Of a stretch of 64,000 bases of DNA, positions 34,196-43,732 are shown piece after piece. A program made the position numbers and the translations under genes. The first letter of the stretch is position 1; the number at the start of each line of letters is the position of its first letter. The notes below the pieces were generated by a model. It had not been told where the DNA came from. It searched no databases and saw only the letters and a list, made by a program, of their open reading frames with translations. The stretch is from positions 124,001 to 188,000 of the forward strand of contig NZ_MOLY01000046.1 of the NCBI RefSeq assembly GCF_001956315.1, read 5' to 3'. Source of the stretch: Sphingomonas montana (lineage in GTDB: Bacteria > Pseudomonadota > Alphaproteobacteria > Sphingomonadales > Sphingomonadaceae).

Positions 34196-34211
34196 ATATC
34201 GTATACGATAT
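34196..34211. promoter_or_regulatory. Perfect 16-bp palindrome, probable GntR/FCD operator
   Basis: ATATCGTATACGATAT is identical to its own reverse complement. It lies in the 72-bp gap between the divergent oxidase (34165) and deaminase (34238) genes. Its core GTATAC is the central hexamer of many FCD-subfamily GntR operators, and a GntR/FCD regulator is encoded at 36225. A second GTATAC-like half (TTGTATACTA) sits just upstream, suggesting extended or overlapping sites. Binding is inferred. Confidence 0.75.
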
Positions 34212-34237
34212 CCGAGTTCAAGAACGGGAAGGGTCAG

Positions 34238-35152
34238 ATGGCGATTGGTTGGCAGGGCGTGTTCCCGGCAGTGACGACGCAGGTGCGTGCGGACCTGTCG
34301 ATCGATCTCGGCGACACCCAGCGCGTGGTCGACGACCTGATCCGCGACGGCGTGACCGGCGTGATCGCGCTTGGCACGGTGGGTGAGAACAACTCGCTGG
34401 AGTATGACGAGAAGGTCACCGTCCTGTCCGCGATCGTCGAGGTCGTGAACGGTCGCGTGCCGGTCATCACCGGCGTATCGGAATATGATACCCGCCGCGC
34501 GGTACGCTATGCGCAGGCAGCGGAGAAGGCGGGGGCGGACGGTCTGATGCTGCTGCCGCCGATGGTCTATGTGCCGAAGCCCGCGGAACTGGTCGCGCAT
34601 TTCAAGGGTGTGGCGGACCAGACGGGCCTGCCGATCATGCTGTACAACAACCCGCCGGCGTACCGGACGGTCATCGACCAGGATGTGCTGGCGGCGCTGG
34701 TCGACGTGGCGAACATCGTCGCGGTGAAGGAATCGGCACCGGATACGCGCCGTTTCACCGATTTCCGCAACGTGTTCGGCGATCGCTACGTGTTGTTCGC
34801 CGGGCTGGACGACGTGGCGCTCGAAGGGCTGTACCTGGGTGCGCAGGGCTGGGTTTCGGGCCTGACCAACGCGTTCCCGCGGGAATCGGTCGAACTGGTG
34901 GCGGCGTTCCAGCGCGGCGATCATGCCAAGGCGATGGAAATCTATCGCTGGTTCATGCCGCTCCTCCATCTGGATGCCGACCATGATCTGGTTCAGTCGA
35001 TCAAGCTGGCCGAGGAAGTGATGGGCCGCGGGTCCGAGCGGGTGTTGCCGCCGCGTTACATCCTGACCGGCGCACGCCGGGCCGAAGTGATCGCGATGGT
35101 GGAGAAGGCGGCGGCGACGCGCCCGGTCCTGTCGCAGGCAAAGGCCGCGTAA
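34238..35152 (+). CDS. DapA/NAL-family protein, probable pyrroline-4-hydroxy-2-carboxylate deaminase
   Basis: A 304-residue class I aldolase-fold protein. The ATG at 34238 follows a GGGAAGGG site; the open frame upstream crosses the divergent promoter. The catalytic Tyr is in PIMLYNNPPAYR and the Schiff-base Lys in IVAVKESAPDTRRF. The N-terminal GTVGENNSLEYDEK replaces the GTTGE of true dihydrodipicolinate synthases. The neighbouring hydroxyproline epimerase and FAD oxidase point to deamination of pyrroline-4-hydroxy-2-carboxylate to alpha-ketoglutarate semialdehyde. The dehydrogenase for the last step is not in the window. Confidence 0.87.
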   Translation: MAIGWQGVFPAVTTQVRADLSIDLGDTQRVVDDLIRDGVTGVIALGTVGENNSLEYDEKVTVLSAIVEVVNGRVPVITGVSEYDTRRAVRYAQAAEKAGADGLMLLPPMVYVPKPAELVAHFKGVADQTGLPIMLYNNPPAYRTVIDQDVLAALVDVANIVAVKESAPDTRRFTDFRNVFGDRYVLFAGLDDVALEGLYLGAQGWVSGLTNAFPRESVELVAAFQRGDHAKAMEIYRWFMPLLHLDADHDLVQSIKLAEEVMGRGSERVLPPRYILTGARRAEVIAMVEKAAATRPVLSQAKAA

Positions 35153-35176
35153 GGACGGCTGCAAAAGGGATCCTGC

Positions 35177-36175
35177 ATGCGCCATACCTTCTTCTGCATC
35201 GACGGCCATACCGCCGGCAACCCGGTCCGGCTGGTGGCGGGCGGGGCGCCTTTGCTGAAGGGGGCGTCCATGTCCGAACGGCGGCAGGATTTCATGGCGC
35301 GGTTCGACTGGATCCGCACCGGCCTGTGCTTCGAACCGCGCGGGCACGCGATGATGTCAGGCGGCTTCCTCTATCCGCCGACCCGCGCGGATGCCGATAT
35401 CGGCATCCTGTTCATCGAGACGAGCGGCTGCCTGCCGATGTGCGGGCACGGCACGATCGGCATGGTCACGTTCGGCCTGGAACATGGCCTGATCGTGCCC
35501 GCCATAGCCGGGCGGTTGCGGGTGGAGGTGCCAGCCGGCGTCATCGACATCAGCTATGAACGCGACGGCGATCGGGTGACGGCGGTGCGGATCGTCAACG
35601 TGCCGGCTTATGTGGCGGCGGAGGGGATTGCGATCGACGTCGAAGGGCTGGGGCCGCTGTCCGTCGACGTGGCCTATGGCGGGAATTATTACGCGATCGT
35701 CGAGCCGCAGGGCGGTTATGCCGGGCTCGACGCGCTGGGGGCCGCCAAGCTGATCGAATATGGCGGCCGGGTGCGCGCGGCGGTGCGGGCGGCGTTCGAA
35801 CCGGTCCATCCGATCGACCCGACGATCCGCGGCGTCAGCCACGTCCTGTGGGCCGACGTGCCGCGCGGCGACGGGGCGGACGGCCGCAACGCCGTCTTCT
35901 ACGGCGACGGGGCGATCGATCGCAGCCCGTGCGGCACGGGCACGTCGGCACGGCTGGCGCATCTGGCGGCGCGCGGGACACTGGCGGTCGGTGACCGGTT
36001 CGTCCACGAAAGCTATATCGGCAGCCGCTTCATGGGGCGGGTCGAGGCCGAGACGCTGATCGGCGACCGGCCGGCGATCGTCCCGTCGATCGAAGGATCG
36101 GCCATTGCGACCGGTTTCAACACGATCTGGATTGATCGGGTCGATCCGTTCTGGGAAGGCTTCCAGGTACAGTGA
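35177..36175 (+). CDS. 4-hydroxyproline 2-epimerase (proline racemase family)
   Basis: A 332-residue protein of the proline racemase family. Both catalytic cysteines are present: Cys89 in LPMCGHGTIG and Cys252 in DRSPCGTGTSARLA. That distinguishes epimerases and racemases from trans-3-hydroxyproline dehydratases, which lack one of them. The N-terminal IDGHTAGNPVRLV is the family signature. It converts trans-4-hydroxy-L-proline to cis-4-hydroxy-D-proline, the substrate of the divergent FAD oxidase. It lies 24 bp after the deaminase gene. Confidence 0.93.
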   Translation: MRHTFFCIDGHTAGNPVRLVAGGAPLLKGASMSERRQDFMARFDWIRTGLCFEPRGHAMMSGGFLYPPTRADADIGILFIETSGCLPMCGHGTIGMVTFGLEHGLIVPAIAGRLRVEVPAGVIDISYERDGDRVTAVRIVNVPAYVAAEGIAIDVEGLGPLSVDVAYGGNYYAIVEPQGGYAGLDALGAAKLIEYGGRVRAAVRAAFEPVHPIDPTIRGVSHVLWADVPRGDGADGRNAVFYGDGAIDRSPCGTGTSARLAHLAARGTLAVGDRFVHESYIGSRFMGRVEAETLIGDRPAIVPSIEGSAIATGFNTIWIDRVDPFWEGFQVQ

Positions 36176-36224
36176 CGCCGTGGCCCATCGCCCGGATGCC
36201 GGCGTCGGGCATGGAGAAGCACGC

Positions 36225-36878
36225 GTGAGCAGCATCGTCGTCCGAACGCTATCCGAGCGCGTGTTCGAGGTCGTCCGGGAGCAGATCGTGATCGGCCGGC
36301 TGGCGACCGACACGCCGATCCGCCAGGATGCGCTGGCCGCCGAACTGGGCGTCAGCAAGATCCCGCTGCGCGAGGCGCTGGCCCGGCTGGAACAGGAAGG
36401 GCTGCTCGTCAGCCAGGCCAATCGCGGCTATTTCGTCCAGCCGATGTCGGCCGCGCAAGTCGACGAAATCTATGCGTTGCGGCTGACCATCGAGCCGAAG
36501 GCGGCCGGCCATGCCGCGCTGGTCGCAGACGATGCGGCGCGCGAACGGGCGATCGAGGCGTTCGAGCAGCTCGATGCCGCGGCCGGGACCAACCTGGCCG
36601 ACGTCGCGGTGCGCAACCGGCATTTCCACACCGCCCTGGTGCGCCCGGGCGGACGGTTGCTGACGACGCAACTGGTGGAACGACTGTCGATTCTGGCGGA
36701 ACGCTATGTCGTGGCGCACCTGCAACCCGCGGGGCGCGAGACGCGGGCGCATCAGGAACATCGCGGCCTGCTCGACGCCTGGCTCGCGCGCGATGCAACT
36801 GCGCTGGAGATATTGCTGGCGCAGCATATCAGCCGGACGCTGGACGACCTGCAGCAGCAGTTCGCCGCCAGCCTGTGA
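36225..36878 (+). CDS. GntR-family (FCD) transcriptional regulator
   Basis: A 217-residue protein. A GTG at 36225 with GGAGAAG upstream gives a normal GntR N-terminus (SSIVVRTLSERVFEVVREQI); an ATG at 36105 would overlap the epimerase gene. The winged HTH (IRQDALAAELGVSKIPLREALARLEQEGLL) is followed by an FCD effector domain with metal-site-type His residues (RNRHFHTALV and HQEHRGLLDAW). It probably controls the hydroxyproline genes through the palindrome at 34196. Confidence 0.92.
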   Translation: MSSIVVRTLSERVFEVVREQIVIGRLATDTPIRQDALAAELGVSKIPLREALARLEQEGLLVSQANRGYFVQPMSAAQVDEIYALRLTIEPKAAGHAALVADDAARERAIEAFEQLDAAAGTNLADVAVRNRHFHTALVRPGGRLLTTQLVERLSILAERYVVAHLQPAGRETRAHQEHRGLLDAWLARDATALEILLAQHISRTLDDLQQQFAASL

Positions 36879-36932
36879 GGCGGGGCCGTTCGGGATCGAC
36901 GTGGCTTGTGACAGCGTGGAAGGTACGGTGCG

Positions 36933-38162
36933 ATGGAGCAGTATGACGTCCTGATCGTGGGCGGCGGGCATGGCGGCGCGCAGGCCGCCGTCGCCCTGCG
37001 CCAGCGCAAGTTCGCCGGCACCGTCGCGATCGTGGGTGACGAGCCCGATCCGCCCTACGAACGGCCGCCGCTCAGCAAGGAGTATCTGGCGGGGGCCAAG
37101 GATTTCGAGCGGCTGCTCATTCGCCCGCGGGCCTTCTGGGACGAGCGCGCGATCACGTTGCTGCTCGGCCGGCGGGTGGCGGCGGTCGCGCCGGAGGCCC
37201 ATGCCGTCACGCTGGAGGACGGCCGGACGATCGGGTACGGGACGCTCGTCTGGGCGACCGGGGGCAGCCCGCGCCGGCTGACCTGTTCGGGGCATCAGCT
37301 GCGCGGGGTTCACGGCGTGCGGACCCGCGCGGACGTCGACCGGATGATGGTGGAGCTGGCGACGGTGACGCGCGTGGTCGTGATCGGCGGTGGCTATGTC
37401 GGGCTGGAGGCGGCGGCCGTGCTGACCAAGTTCGGCAAGCAGGTGACCGTGCTGGAGGCGCAGGACCGCGTGCTGGCGCGGGTGGCGGGCGAGCCGCTGT
37501 CGCGCTTCTACGAGGCGGAACATCGCGCCCACGGCGTCGACGTGCGGCTCGGCGCGCTGGTGGAGTGCATCGAGGAACAGGATGGCGCGGCCTGCGCCGT
37601 GCGGCTGGCGGATGGCACGCGGCTGTCGTGCGAGATGGTCGTCGTCGGCATAGGGATCGTGCCCGCGGTGGAACCGCTGATCGCGGCGGGCGCGGCGGGC
37701 GGCAACGGCGTGCTGGTGGACGCGCTGTGCCGCACGACGCTGCCCGACATCTACGCGATCGGTGACTGCGCCGCGCACCCGAACCCGTTTGCGGACGGCG
37801 CGGCGATCCGGCTGGAGTCCGTGCAGAATGCCAACGACCAGGCGAACATGGTAGCCAAGATGCTGACCGGCACGGCGGAGCCCTATGCCGCCGTGCCGTG
37901 GTTCTGGTCGAACCAGTATGACCTGAAGCTGCAGACCGTCGGCCTGTCGACCGGGTTCGACCGGGCGGTGGTGCGCGGGGATATCGCGGCGCGCGCTTTC
38001 TCGGTCGTGTATCTTCGCCAGGGGCGGGTGATCGCGCTCGATTGCGTCAACATGGTCAGGGATTATGTCCAGGGTCGGGCGCTCGTCGTGGGCGGGCTGG
38101 TCGTTCCGCCGGAGCGACTGGCGGACGGCACCGTGTCGCTCAAGGAGCTGGCGGGCGCCTGA
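36933..38162 (+). CDS. FAD/NAD(P)-dependent reductase, ferredoxin/rubredoxin-reductase type
   Basis: A 409-residue protein with two dinucleotide-binding motifs: [16 protein letters not shown] for FAD and [16 protein letters not shown] for NAD(P)H. It also has [36 protein letters not shown] and the C-terminal reductase domain ([14 protein letters not shown]). This is the oxygenase-coupled ferredoxin-reductase family (as in CamA, BphA4 and ThcD). No ferredoxin or oxygenase gene is next to it, so its electron partner is elsewhere or it is part of the hydroxyproline unit ending 54 bp upstream. Confidence 0.9.
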   Translation: MEQYDVLIVGGGHGGAQAAVALRQRKFAGTVAIVGDEPDPPYERPPLSKEYLAGAKDFERLLIRPRAFWDERAITLLLGRRVAAVAPEAHAVTLEDGRTIGYGTLVWATGGSPRRLTCSGHQLRGVHGVRTRADVDRMMVELATVTRVVVIGGGYVGLEAAAVLTKFGKQVTVLEAQDRVLARVAGEPLSRFYEAEHRAHGVDVRLGALVECIEEQDGAACAVRLADGTRLSCEMVVVGIGIVPAVEPLIAAGAAGGNGVLVDALCRTTLPDIYAIGDCAAHPNPFADGAAIRLESVQNANDQANMVAKMLTGTAEPYAAVPWFWSNQYDLKLQTVGLSTGFDRAVVRGDIAARAFSVVYLRQGRVIALDCVNMVRDYVQGRALVVGGLVVPPERLADGTVSLKELAGA

Positions 38163-38193
38163 CGCGCGATGACTTCGGGTGTAACCACCTCGA

Positions 38194-38304
38194 CCCGACC
38201 ATGCCAAGCGCGGTCGAGGCGCTGTCCCCCGAGCGTAGCCGAGGGGCGCTGTCGACTTCCCGGCTTCGCTCGCAGGGGCCCTCGACTCCGCTCGGGATGG
38301 GCGG
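38194..38304. repeat. Intergenic palindromic repeat, family A
   Basis: A roughly 110-bp element built around CCCCGAGCGTAGCCGAGGGG and CTCGACTCCGCTCGGGATGG, which face each other as imperfect inverted arms. Related copies lie at 51046, 55478 and 63560. It sits between the convergent reductase and CoA-transferase genes. REP-like elements of this kind can act as terminators or mRNA stabilisers. Confidence 0.75.
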
Positions 38305-38363
38305 TTCGATTGGAATTGGTCCGATGAGACTGAACCGAACCGCAACCGGCGCGGCCCCGCGTT

Positions 38364-39602
38364 TCAGTCGAGCCGTTCGGCGATGACGCCGGCGGCGATC
38401 AGGCTGGCGAGCGTCGTGTCGTCGAGGTCGAGCCGTTCGCGCAGCACGGTGACGCTGTCCTCCCCCGATCGGGGCGGGGCGCGGCGATAGTCGGGCGGCG
38501 TGGCGGAAAATCTGGCGGGATAGCCCAGGACCTGAACGACGGTGCCGTCGGACCGCGTCATCGACCGCACCAGTCCGCGTGCGGCGATCTGCGGATCGAC
38601 CAGGATTTCGGGTATCTCGTTCACGCGGCCGCCGGGCAGCTTTGCGGCGTCCATCGCGGCGAGCAGCGCATCGGCCCGCCACGGCGCGATCGCGGCACCG
38701 AGCGCGGCCTGCAACGCAGATCGGTGCGTGTTACGGCCGGCATTGTCCATGAAGCGCGGATCGGCGGACAGATCGGGCCGCCCGAGCAATGTGCAGAACA
38801 GGTGAAACTGGCGGTCGTTGCCGAGCGCGACCAGCACGTCGCCGTCGGCGCAGGCGAAATCCTGATAGGGGGTCAGGGTGGGATGGTCGTTGCCGCGCCG
38901 GCCCGGGACCATGCCGCCGTTGAGATAGCCGGACGCCTGGTTGGCAAGCAACGCCACCTGCGTGTCGAGCAGGGCCATGTCGATATGCTGGCCCACGCCG
39001 GTCCGGTCGCGGTGCGCGAGGGCGGCGAGGATCGACACGGTGGCATAGAGCCCGGTCGCCAGATCGGCGACGGGCACGCCGACCTTCATGGGGCCGCCGC
39101 CAGGTTCGTCGTCCGGCCGGCCGGTAACGGACATCAGCCCGCTCATCCCCTGAATCATGAAGTCATATCCGGCCCGGTCGCGATACGGGCCGTCCTGGCC
39201 GAAGCCGGTGATCGAGCAATAGATGAGGCCCGGCATCGCGGCACCGAGCGTGGCATAGTCCAGCCCGTATTTCGCGAGGCCGCCGACGCGGAAATTCTCG
39301 ACCAGTATGTCGGAGTCCGCGGCCATGCGGCGGATGAGGTCCGCCCCGCGCGGATCGGCCATGTCGATCGCCACGGACCGCTTGTTGCGGTTCGCGCAGA
39401 GATAATAGGCCGAATCATGCGATCCGTCGGCAAGGAACGGCGGGCCCCAGCGGCGGGTGTCGTCACCCTGGCCGGGCTGTTCGACCTTGATGACGTCGGC
39501 ACCCAGATCGCCCAGGATCTGCGTACTCCATGGTCCGGCCAGGACGCGCGAGAGGTCCAGCACGCGGAGGCCCGCCAGCGGCCCGGTGGGTGCCGCGCTC
39601 AT
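38364..39602 (-). CDS. CaiB/BaiF (class III) CoA-transferase
   Basis: A 412-residue protein. Family motifs include VLDLSRVLAGPW, LGADVIKVE and LVENFRVGGLAKYGLDY. The catalytic Asp near residue 147 is in GYDFMIQGMSGLM, and VPVADLATGLYA follows. Class III transferases move CoA between carboxylic acids by a covalent Asp-CoA intermediate. The substrate is unknown, since no acyl-CoA dehydrogenase or hydratase gene is adjacent. It is transcribed away from the HWE kinase gene. Confidence 0.93.
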   Translation of the reverse strand: MSAAPTGPLAGLRVLDLSRVLAGPWSTQILGDLGADVIKVEQPGQGDDTRRWGPPFLADGSHDSAYYLCANRNKRSVAIDMADPRGADLIRRMAADSDILVENFRVGGLAKYGLDYATLGAAMPGLIYCSITGFGQDGPYRDRAGYDFMIQGMSGLMSVTGRPDDEPGGGPMKVGVPVADLATGLYATVSILAALAHRDRTGVGQHIDMALLDTQVALLANQASGYLNGGMVPGRRGNDHPTLTPYQDFACADGDVLVALGNDRQFHLFCTLLGRPDLSADPRFMDNAGRNTHRSALQAALGAAIAPWRADALLAAMDAAKLPGGRVNEIPEILVDPQIAARGLVRSMTRSDGTVVQVLGYPARFSATPPDYRRAPPRSGEDSVTVLRERLDLDDTTLASLIAAGVIAERLD

Positions 39603-39895
39603 CGGTTCCGGGCGGCGGCGACAAGCCGAAAGTGCGGTCTGCTATACACATGCGAACCATAGCAGCGGCGATCTGAGATACGAGCGGGAAAGGATACCGG
39701 CGACGGCGTGCAGACGCGGGACGGGCGGCATCGCGCAGGGCGGCGTCCGGTTCCGGCTGGATGAAAGCGAAGCCATGCCCTACGGCCATCTTCGCAACGC
39801 GTGCCGGCCGCGATTTCCGTGCTTGGCCGGACGTCCCGGCAAGGGCTAAGGTCCGGTTGTCCGCAGTCCCGCAGAAGGCCGAGAGGATATTCGAC

Positions 39896-40897
39896 TTGCC
39901 CACCGAAATGCCCAAGGCACATGCGTGGAAGCCGGAACATCTGCAACTGGCCGTCAACGCGGCGGGCGTCGCGCTATGGGCCTGGGACGTCGATACCGAC
40001 CGGTTCACGATGGACGAGCGCGGCTTCGAACTCTGGGCGATGCCGTGGCAGCCGCAGGTGACGTTCGAACAATTGTCGGCGCATATCCATCCCTCCGACC
40101 GCGACCGGGTCCGGTCCGCATTCGCCGCTACCCGGGCGGTGCTGGGCCGGTACGAGACGGATTTCCGCATTCTGGTCGGTGAAACCGTCCGCTGGATTTC
40201 GGCGCGCGGGCAGGGCGAAGATGTCGGGATAGTCGGCCGCACCATGTTCGGCATCTTCCTGGACGTGACCGGCCGCAAGCAGGCCGAGGAAGGCAATGAA
40301 CTGCTGGCTGGCGAGATGAGCCACCGCGTCAAGAACCTGCTGGCGATCGCGACCGGGCTGACCGCGATCACGTCCCGCACCGCGGCCAGCACGGCGGACA
40401 TGGCGCAGGAACTGACCGAGCGGCTGACCGCGCTGGGCCGCGCGCATGATCTGGTGCGGCCGTTGCCGAACGGGCAGGGGGATGCCACCCTGCTGGGTGA
40501 CCTGCTGTCCGTGCTGCTTGCGCCTTACGACGACATGGGGGCGTTCAAGGGGCGGATCCGCGTGGCCGTCGAGCGGATGGGCGTGGGGGAAAGTGCGGCG
40601 ACCGGGCTGGCGCTGGTCGTGCACGAACTGGCCACCAATGCGATGAAATATGGTGCGTTGTCGGTGCCGACCGGGACGCTCGACCTGTCCAGCGTGGCCG
40701 ACGGGGACGACGTCGTCCTGAAATGGCTGGAACGCGGCGGGCCGGACGTGCTGACGCCGGAGCGGAACGAGGGGTTCGGCAGCAAGCTGGTACGGCGCAG
40801 CGTGGCGGGGCAGCTGGGCGGGTCGATCGACTATGACTGGTCGGAGGGCGGGCTGATCGTGACCCTGCGGATGAGCCGGGAGCGGCTCTCGTCCTAG
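39896..40897 (+). CDS. HWE-family sensor histidine kinase with PAS domain
   Basis: About 333 residues if translation begins at TTG 39896, which has GAGAGG 9 bp upstream; ATG 39908 is the alternative. A PAS/PAC sensor covers about residues 13-125 (WAWDVDTDRFTMDE, ending DVTGRKQAEE). The phosphoacceptor His is near residue 143 in EMSHRVKNLLA. The ATPase part carries VHELATNAMKYGALS, WLERGGP and GFGSKLVRR. These features define HWE/HisKA_2 kinases. No transmembrane segment is visible, so it is a soluble sensor. In alphaproteobacteria many such kinases feed the PhyR/EcfG general stress response; that link is inferred. Confidence 0.93.
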   Translation: MPTEMPKAHAWKPEHLQLAVNAAGVALWAWDVDTDRFTMDERGFELWAMPWQPQVTFEQLSAHIHPSDRDRVRSAFAATRAVLGRYETDFRILVGETVRWISARGQGEDVGIVGRTMFGIFLDVTGRKQAEEGNELLAGEMSHRVKNLLAIATGLTAITSRTAASTADMAQELTERLTALGRAHDLVRPLPNGQGDATLLGDLLSVLLAPYDDMGAFKGRIRVAVERMGVGESAATGLALVVHELATNAMKYGALSVPTGTLDLSSVADGDDVVLKWLERGGPDVLTPERNEGFGSKLVRRSVAGQLGGSIDYDWSEGGLIVTLRMSRERLSS

Positions 40898-40930
40898 GCC
40901 GTGGTGGCTTCAAATTCCTCTGCGCCTGGT

Positions 40931-40992
40931 TCCGTTCGGGTCGGCCTTCAAGAACTCTGCGCGGCGTTCTCGACAGGCTCGAACCAAACGGA
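40931..40992. repeat. Intergenic palindromic repeat, family B (degenerate left arm)
   Basis: The right arm, from 40966, reads GTTCTCGACAGGCTCGAACC and is nearly identical to the family B copy at 45859. The left arm is diverged. It lies between the convergent kinase gene and the disordered-protein gene. Confidence 0.7.
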
Positions 40993-41019
40993 CCGGGTAA
41001 GCGGGTGAACCCGGAGCGT

Positions 41020-41490
41020 TCAACCGGAACCGGGTTGCTTCTGCTCTTCCTCATAGGGCGCGTCCGTGCCGATCTTGCCCTGTGTTTCGGCTTCCGCGAT
41101 CCCGGATGTCTCGACGACCGCGAACGTGGTGCCGGGTGCGGTCGCCTGCCGTTCCGAGCGGACCGGGGCGGGAACCGGGACCGGGCGATCGGCAGTGTCG
41201 CGATCCTCGTTCGATCCGGCCACACCGTTCGGGGCACTGCCGCCTTCATCGCCGGCCTGACCGCTGCCGAAATAGTCGTTCGGCGTCTGGCCGGTGTCGG
41301 AGAAGAACTCGCTTTTCGGATCGCCGTTGCCGGTGTGCGGATTGGGATAGGCGGCGCCGCCGCTTTCGCCTTGCGGCGACCGGCCGTGGACGCCCGGCCC
41401 ATCGGTGCTGCCCGGCGCGCCAGAGACGCCGTCGGGCGCACCCTTGCTGGCCGGATTGCCGGGAACCGGCGTGGGGACGGTGTCGGACAT
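41020..41490 (-). CDS. Low-complexity, probably disordered hydrophilic protein
   Basis: A 156-residue protein rich in Gly, Pro, Ser, Asp and Glu with almost no hydrophobic runs. Motifs such as GNPASKGAPDGVSGAPGST and GSNEDRDTADRPVPVP point to an intrinsically disordered, acidic protein. A GGAG site precedes the ATG. Its place between a HWE kinase and a zinc dehydrogenase suggests stress-linked expression, as for other small hydrophilic sphingomonad proteins. The function is unknown. Confidence 0.6.
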   Translation of the reverse strand: MSDTVPTPVPGNPASKGAPDGVSGAPGSTDGPGVHGRSPQGESGGAAYPNPHTGNGDPKSEFFSDTGQTPNDYFGSGQAGDEGGSAPNGVAGSNEDRDTADRPVPVPAPVRSERQATAPGTTFAVVETSGIAEAETQGKIGTDAPYEEEQKQPGSG

Positions 41491-41579
41491 TGAGCGCTCC
41501 TGCGGCTGTTGCGGTATGAACGGAACGGCTGGGATGGCGATGCGGGTGCGGGATTCGGCATCGCCATCGGTCAGTGTGG

Positions 41580-42758
41580 TTACGGGCGCAGCACGACCTT
41601 GATGACGCCGTCTTCCTTGTCGCGGAACTTCTTGTACATCTCCGGCGCGTCTTCGAGGCTGGCCGGGTGGGTGATGACGAAGCTCGGGTCGATGTCGCCC
41701 GCCTCGATCCGTGCCAGCAGCGGCTTGGTGTAGGCCTGGACGTGGGTCTGGCCGGTCTTGATGGTCAGCCCCTTGTTCATCATCGCACCGATCGGAATCT
41801 TGTCGCCCATGCCGACATAGACGCCGGGGATCGACACTGTACCGCCCATCCGGCAGCTCATGATCGCTTCCCGCAGCACGTGGACGCGGTCGGTCGCGAG
41901 GAAGGCCGCGGCCTTCACCTTGTCGATCACCGCGTCGATCGAGCCGTGGCCCGATGCCTCCGCACCCACGGAGTCGATGCAGCTGTCCGGCCCGCGACCC
42001 TTGGTGCGGAACTGCAGCTCGTCATAGACGCTGTCGACCTCCGCGAAGTTGATCGTCTCGGCACCGCCGGCCTCGGCCATCGCAAGCCGTTCGGGCACTT
42101 CGTCGATCGCGATCACGCGGCCTGCACCCAGCATCAGCGCGGAGCGGATCGCGAACTGCCCGACCGGACCGCAGCCCCAGATCGCGACGGTATCGCCCTC
42201 TTCGATGTTTGCATTCTCGGCGGCCATATAGCCGGTCGGGAAAATGTCCGACAGGAACAGCGCCTGGTCGTCGGTGACGTTGTCCGGCACCTTGATGGGG
42301 CCGATATCGGCCATGGGCACGCGCAGATACTCGGCCTGTCCGCCGCAATAGCCGCCGAGCATGTGGCTGAACCCGAACAGGCCGGCCGGAGAATGGCCCA
42401 TCGCCTTGATCGCCATTTCGGCGTTCGGATTGGTCCGCTCGCAGGCCGAGAACAGCCCCTTGCGACAGAAGAAGCAATCGCCGCAACTGATCGTGAACGG
42501 CACGACGACGCGGTCGCCAATCTTCAGGTTGGTCACTTCCGACCCGAGCGCCACGACGACGCCCATATTCTCGTGACCGAGAATATCTCCGGCCTCCATC
42601 GTCGGCTGATATCCATCGAGCAAGTGAAGATCGGAGCCGCAGATGGCGCAGGCGGTCACCTTGATGATCGCATCGCGCGGATGCTTGATTTCCGGATCGG
42701 CGACCGTATCGACGCGGACATCACCTTTTCCATGCCAGACCAGTGCACGCATATTCAT
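41580..42758 (-). CDS. Zinc-dependent alcohol dehydrogenase (formaldehyde-dehydrogenase-like MDR)
   Basis: A 392-residue medium-chain dehydrogenase. The ATG at 42758 begins [17 protein letters not shown]. Catalytic zinc ligands are Cys in [12 protein letters not shown] and His/Glu in LGHENMGVV. Four cysteines in [16 protein letters not shown] bind the structural zinc. The coenzyme motif is [15 protein letters not shown]. It resembles glutathione-independent formaldehyde dehydrogenase and threonine-dehydrogenase-like enzymes; the actual alcohol is unknown. The gene stands alone, divergent from the HAD gene. Confidence 0.92.
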   Translation of the reverse strand: MNMRALVWHGKGDVRVDTVADPEIKHPRDAIIKVTACAICGSDLHLLDGYQPTMEAGDILGHENMGVVVALGSEVTNLKIGDRVVVPFTISCGDCFFCRKGLFSACERTNPNAEMAIKAMGHSPAGLFGFSHMLGGYCGGQAEYLRVPMADIGPIKVPDNVTDDQALFLSDIFPTGYMAAENANIEEGDTVAIWGCGPVGQFAIRSALMLGAGRVIAIDEVPERLAMAEAGGAETINFAEVDSVYDELQFRTKGRGPDSCIDSVGAEASGHGSIDAVIDKVKAAAFLATDRVHVLREAIMSCRMGGTVSIPGVYVGMGDKIPIGAMMNKGLTIKTGQTHVQAYTKPLLARIEAGDIDPSFVITHPASLEDAPEMYKKFRDKEDGVIKVVLRP

Positions 42759-43020
42759 TCTCCAGATATTGCGGGGCGTCACCGTCACGGTGCGTTTACT
42801 GGGCGATGAACGGTCGGCCTGCGTAAAGGTCGCATCGCTAAACCTATGTGAATGAGTTTGCGATTCATTGGACAAAAAATTGAGACGGGCCGTCATTCTC
42901 GTCTTCAAGGCCGCATTTAATATCGCCGAAATCTGCACTCGTCGGGATAGATATGGCCGTCGTGCGTTCGGATTGCATCGGATCATCGGCCTCACGGTGC
43001 CGTCAGCGTCGGGAAGACTA

Positions 43021-43686
43021 ATGCAGATCAAGGCAATATTGTTCGATATCGATGGAACGCTGGTCGACAGCAACGACATGCACGTACTGGCGTGGGAGGA
43101 GGCGTTCGGCGAAGTGGGCGCGACCTTCGATCGGCAGGTCGTGCACGACCAGATCGGCAAGGGCGCGGACATGCTTGTCCCGGCCCTGTTGCCCGCCATG
43201 GATGAGGCGGAGCAGACGGCGCTGGGCGAGCGGCATGGGGAAATCTTCAAGGCGAAATATCTGGACGCGGCCAAGCCGTTCGCGGGGGCGCACGACCTGC
43301 TGGCGCATGCCCATGGACTGAGTCAGCAGGTCGTGCTGGCATCGTCGGCGTCCGCCGCTGAACTGGAACATTATGTCGGGTTGCTGAACGCGGCCGACCT
43401 TGTCTCCGCGACGACCAGCAGCGACGATGTCGAGAAGACGAAGCCCGCGCCGGACATCTTCGCGACCGCTTTGGCGAAGCTGCCTGGAATCGGTGCCGGG
43501 GCGGTGATCGTCGTCGGCGACACGCCCTATGATATCGAAGCCGCCGGCAAATGCGGGATTGCGGCGGTCGGCGTGCGATCGGGCGGGTTCGACGATGCGG
43601 TGCTGGAACAGGCGGGGGCGGTGGCGCTCTATGACGATGTCGCCGCGCTGCTCGCGGATTATGCCGCCTCTCCGCTCGGGCGATGA
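43021..43686 (+). CDS. HAD-superfamily hydrolase (phosphatase/phosphoglucomutase-like)
   Basis: A 221-residue subfamily IA protein. Motif I is [13 protein letters not shown] (nucleophile Asp9), motif II Ser lies in [11 protein letters not shown], motif III Lys in KTKPAPDIF and motif IV in [12 protein letters not shown]. The helical cap (about residues 17-85) is of the beta-phosphoglucomutase/GPH type. It is a cytoplasmic small-molecule phosphatase or mutase. The start follows the ATG at 43021; the open frame upstream is untranslated leader. It heads a three-gene run with the SDR and patatin genes. Confidence 0.9.
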   Translation: MQIKAILFDIDGTLVDSNDMHVLAWEEAFGEVGATFDRQVVHDQIGKGADMLVPALLPAMDEAEQTALGERHGEIFKAKYLDAAKPFAGAHDLLAHAHGLSQQVVLASSASAAELEHYVGLLNAADLVSATTSSDDVEKTKPAPDIFATALAKLPGIGAGAVIVVGDTPYDIEAAGKCGIAAVGVRSGGFDDAVLEQAGAVALYDDVAALLADYAASPLGR

Positions 43687-43732
43687 GGAGCCATTCGCGC
43701 AGACGAAGCGGTCAAGCGGAAGGACACAGGAC

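Noticed and set aside
36249-38345. Minus-strand open frame opposite the GntR and reductase genes
   Set aside because: Arg/His-rich sequence with no recognisable fold. Both plus-strand genes have complete motif sets.
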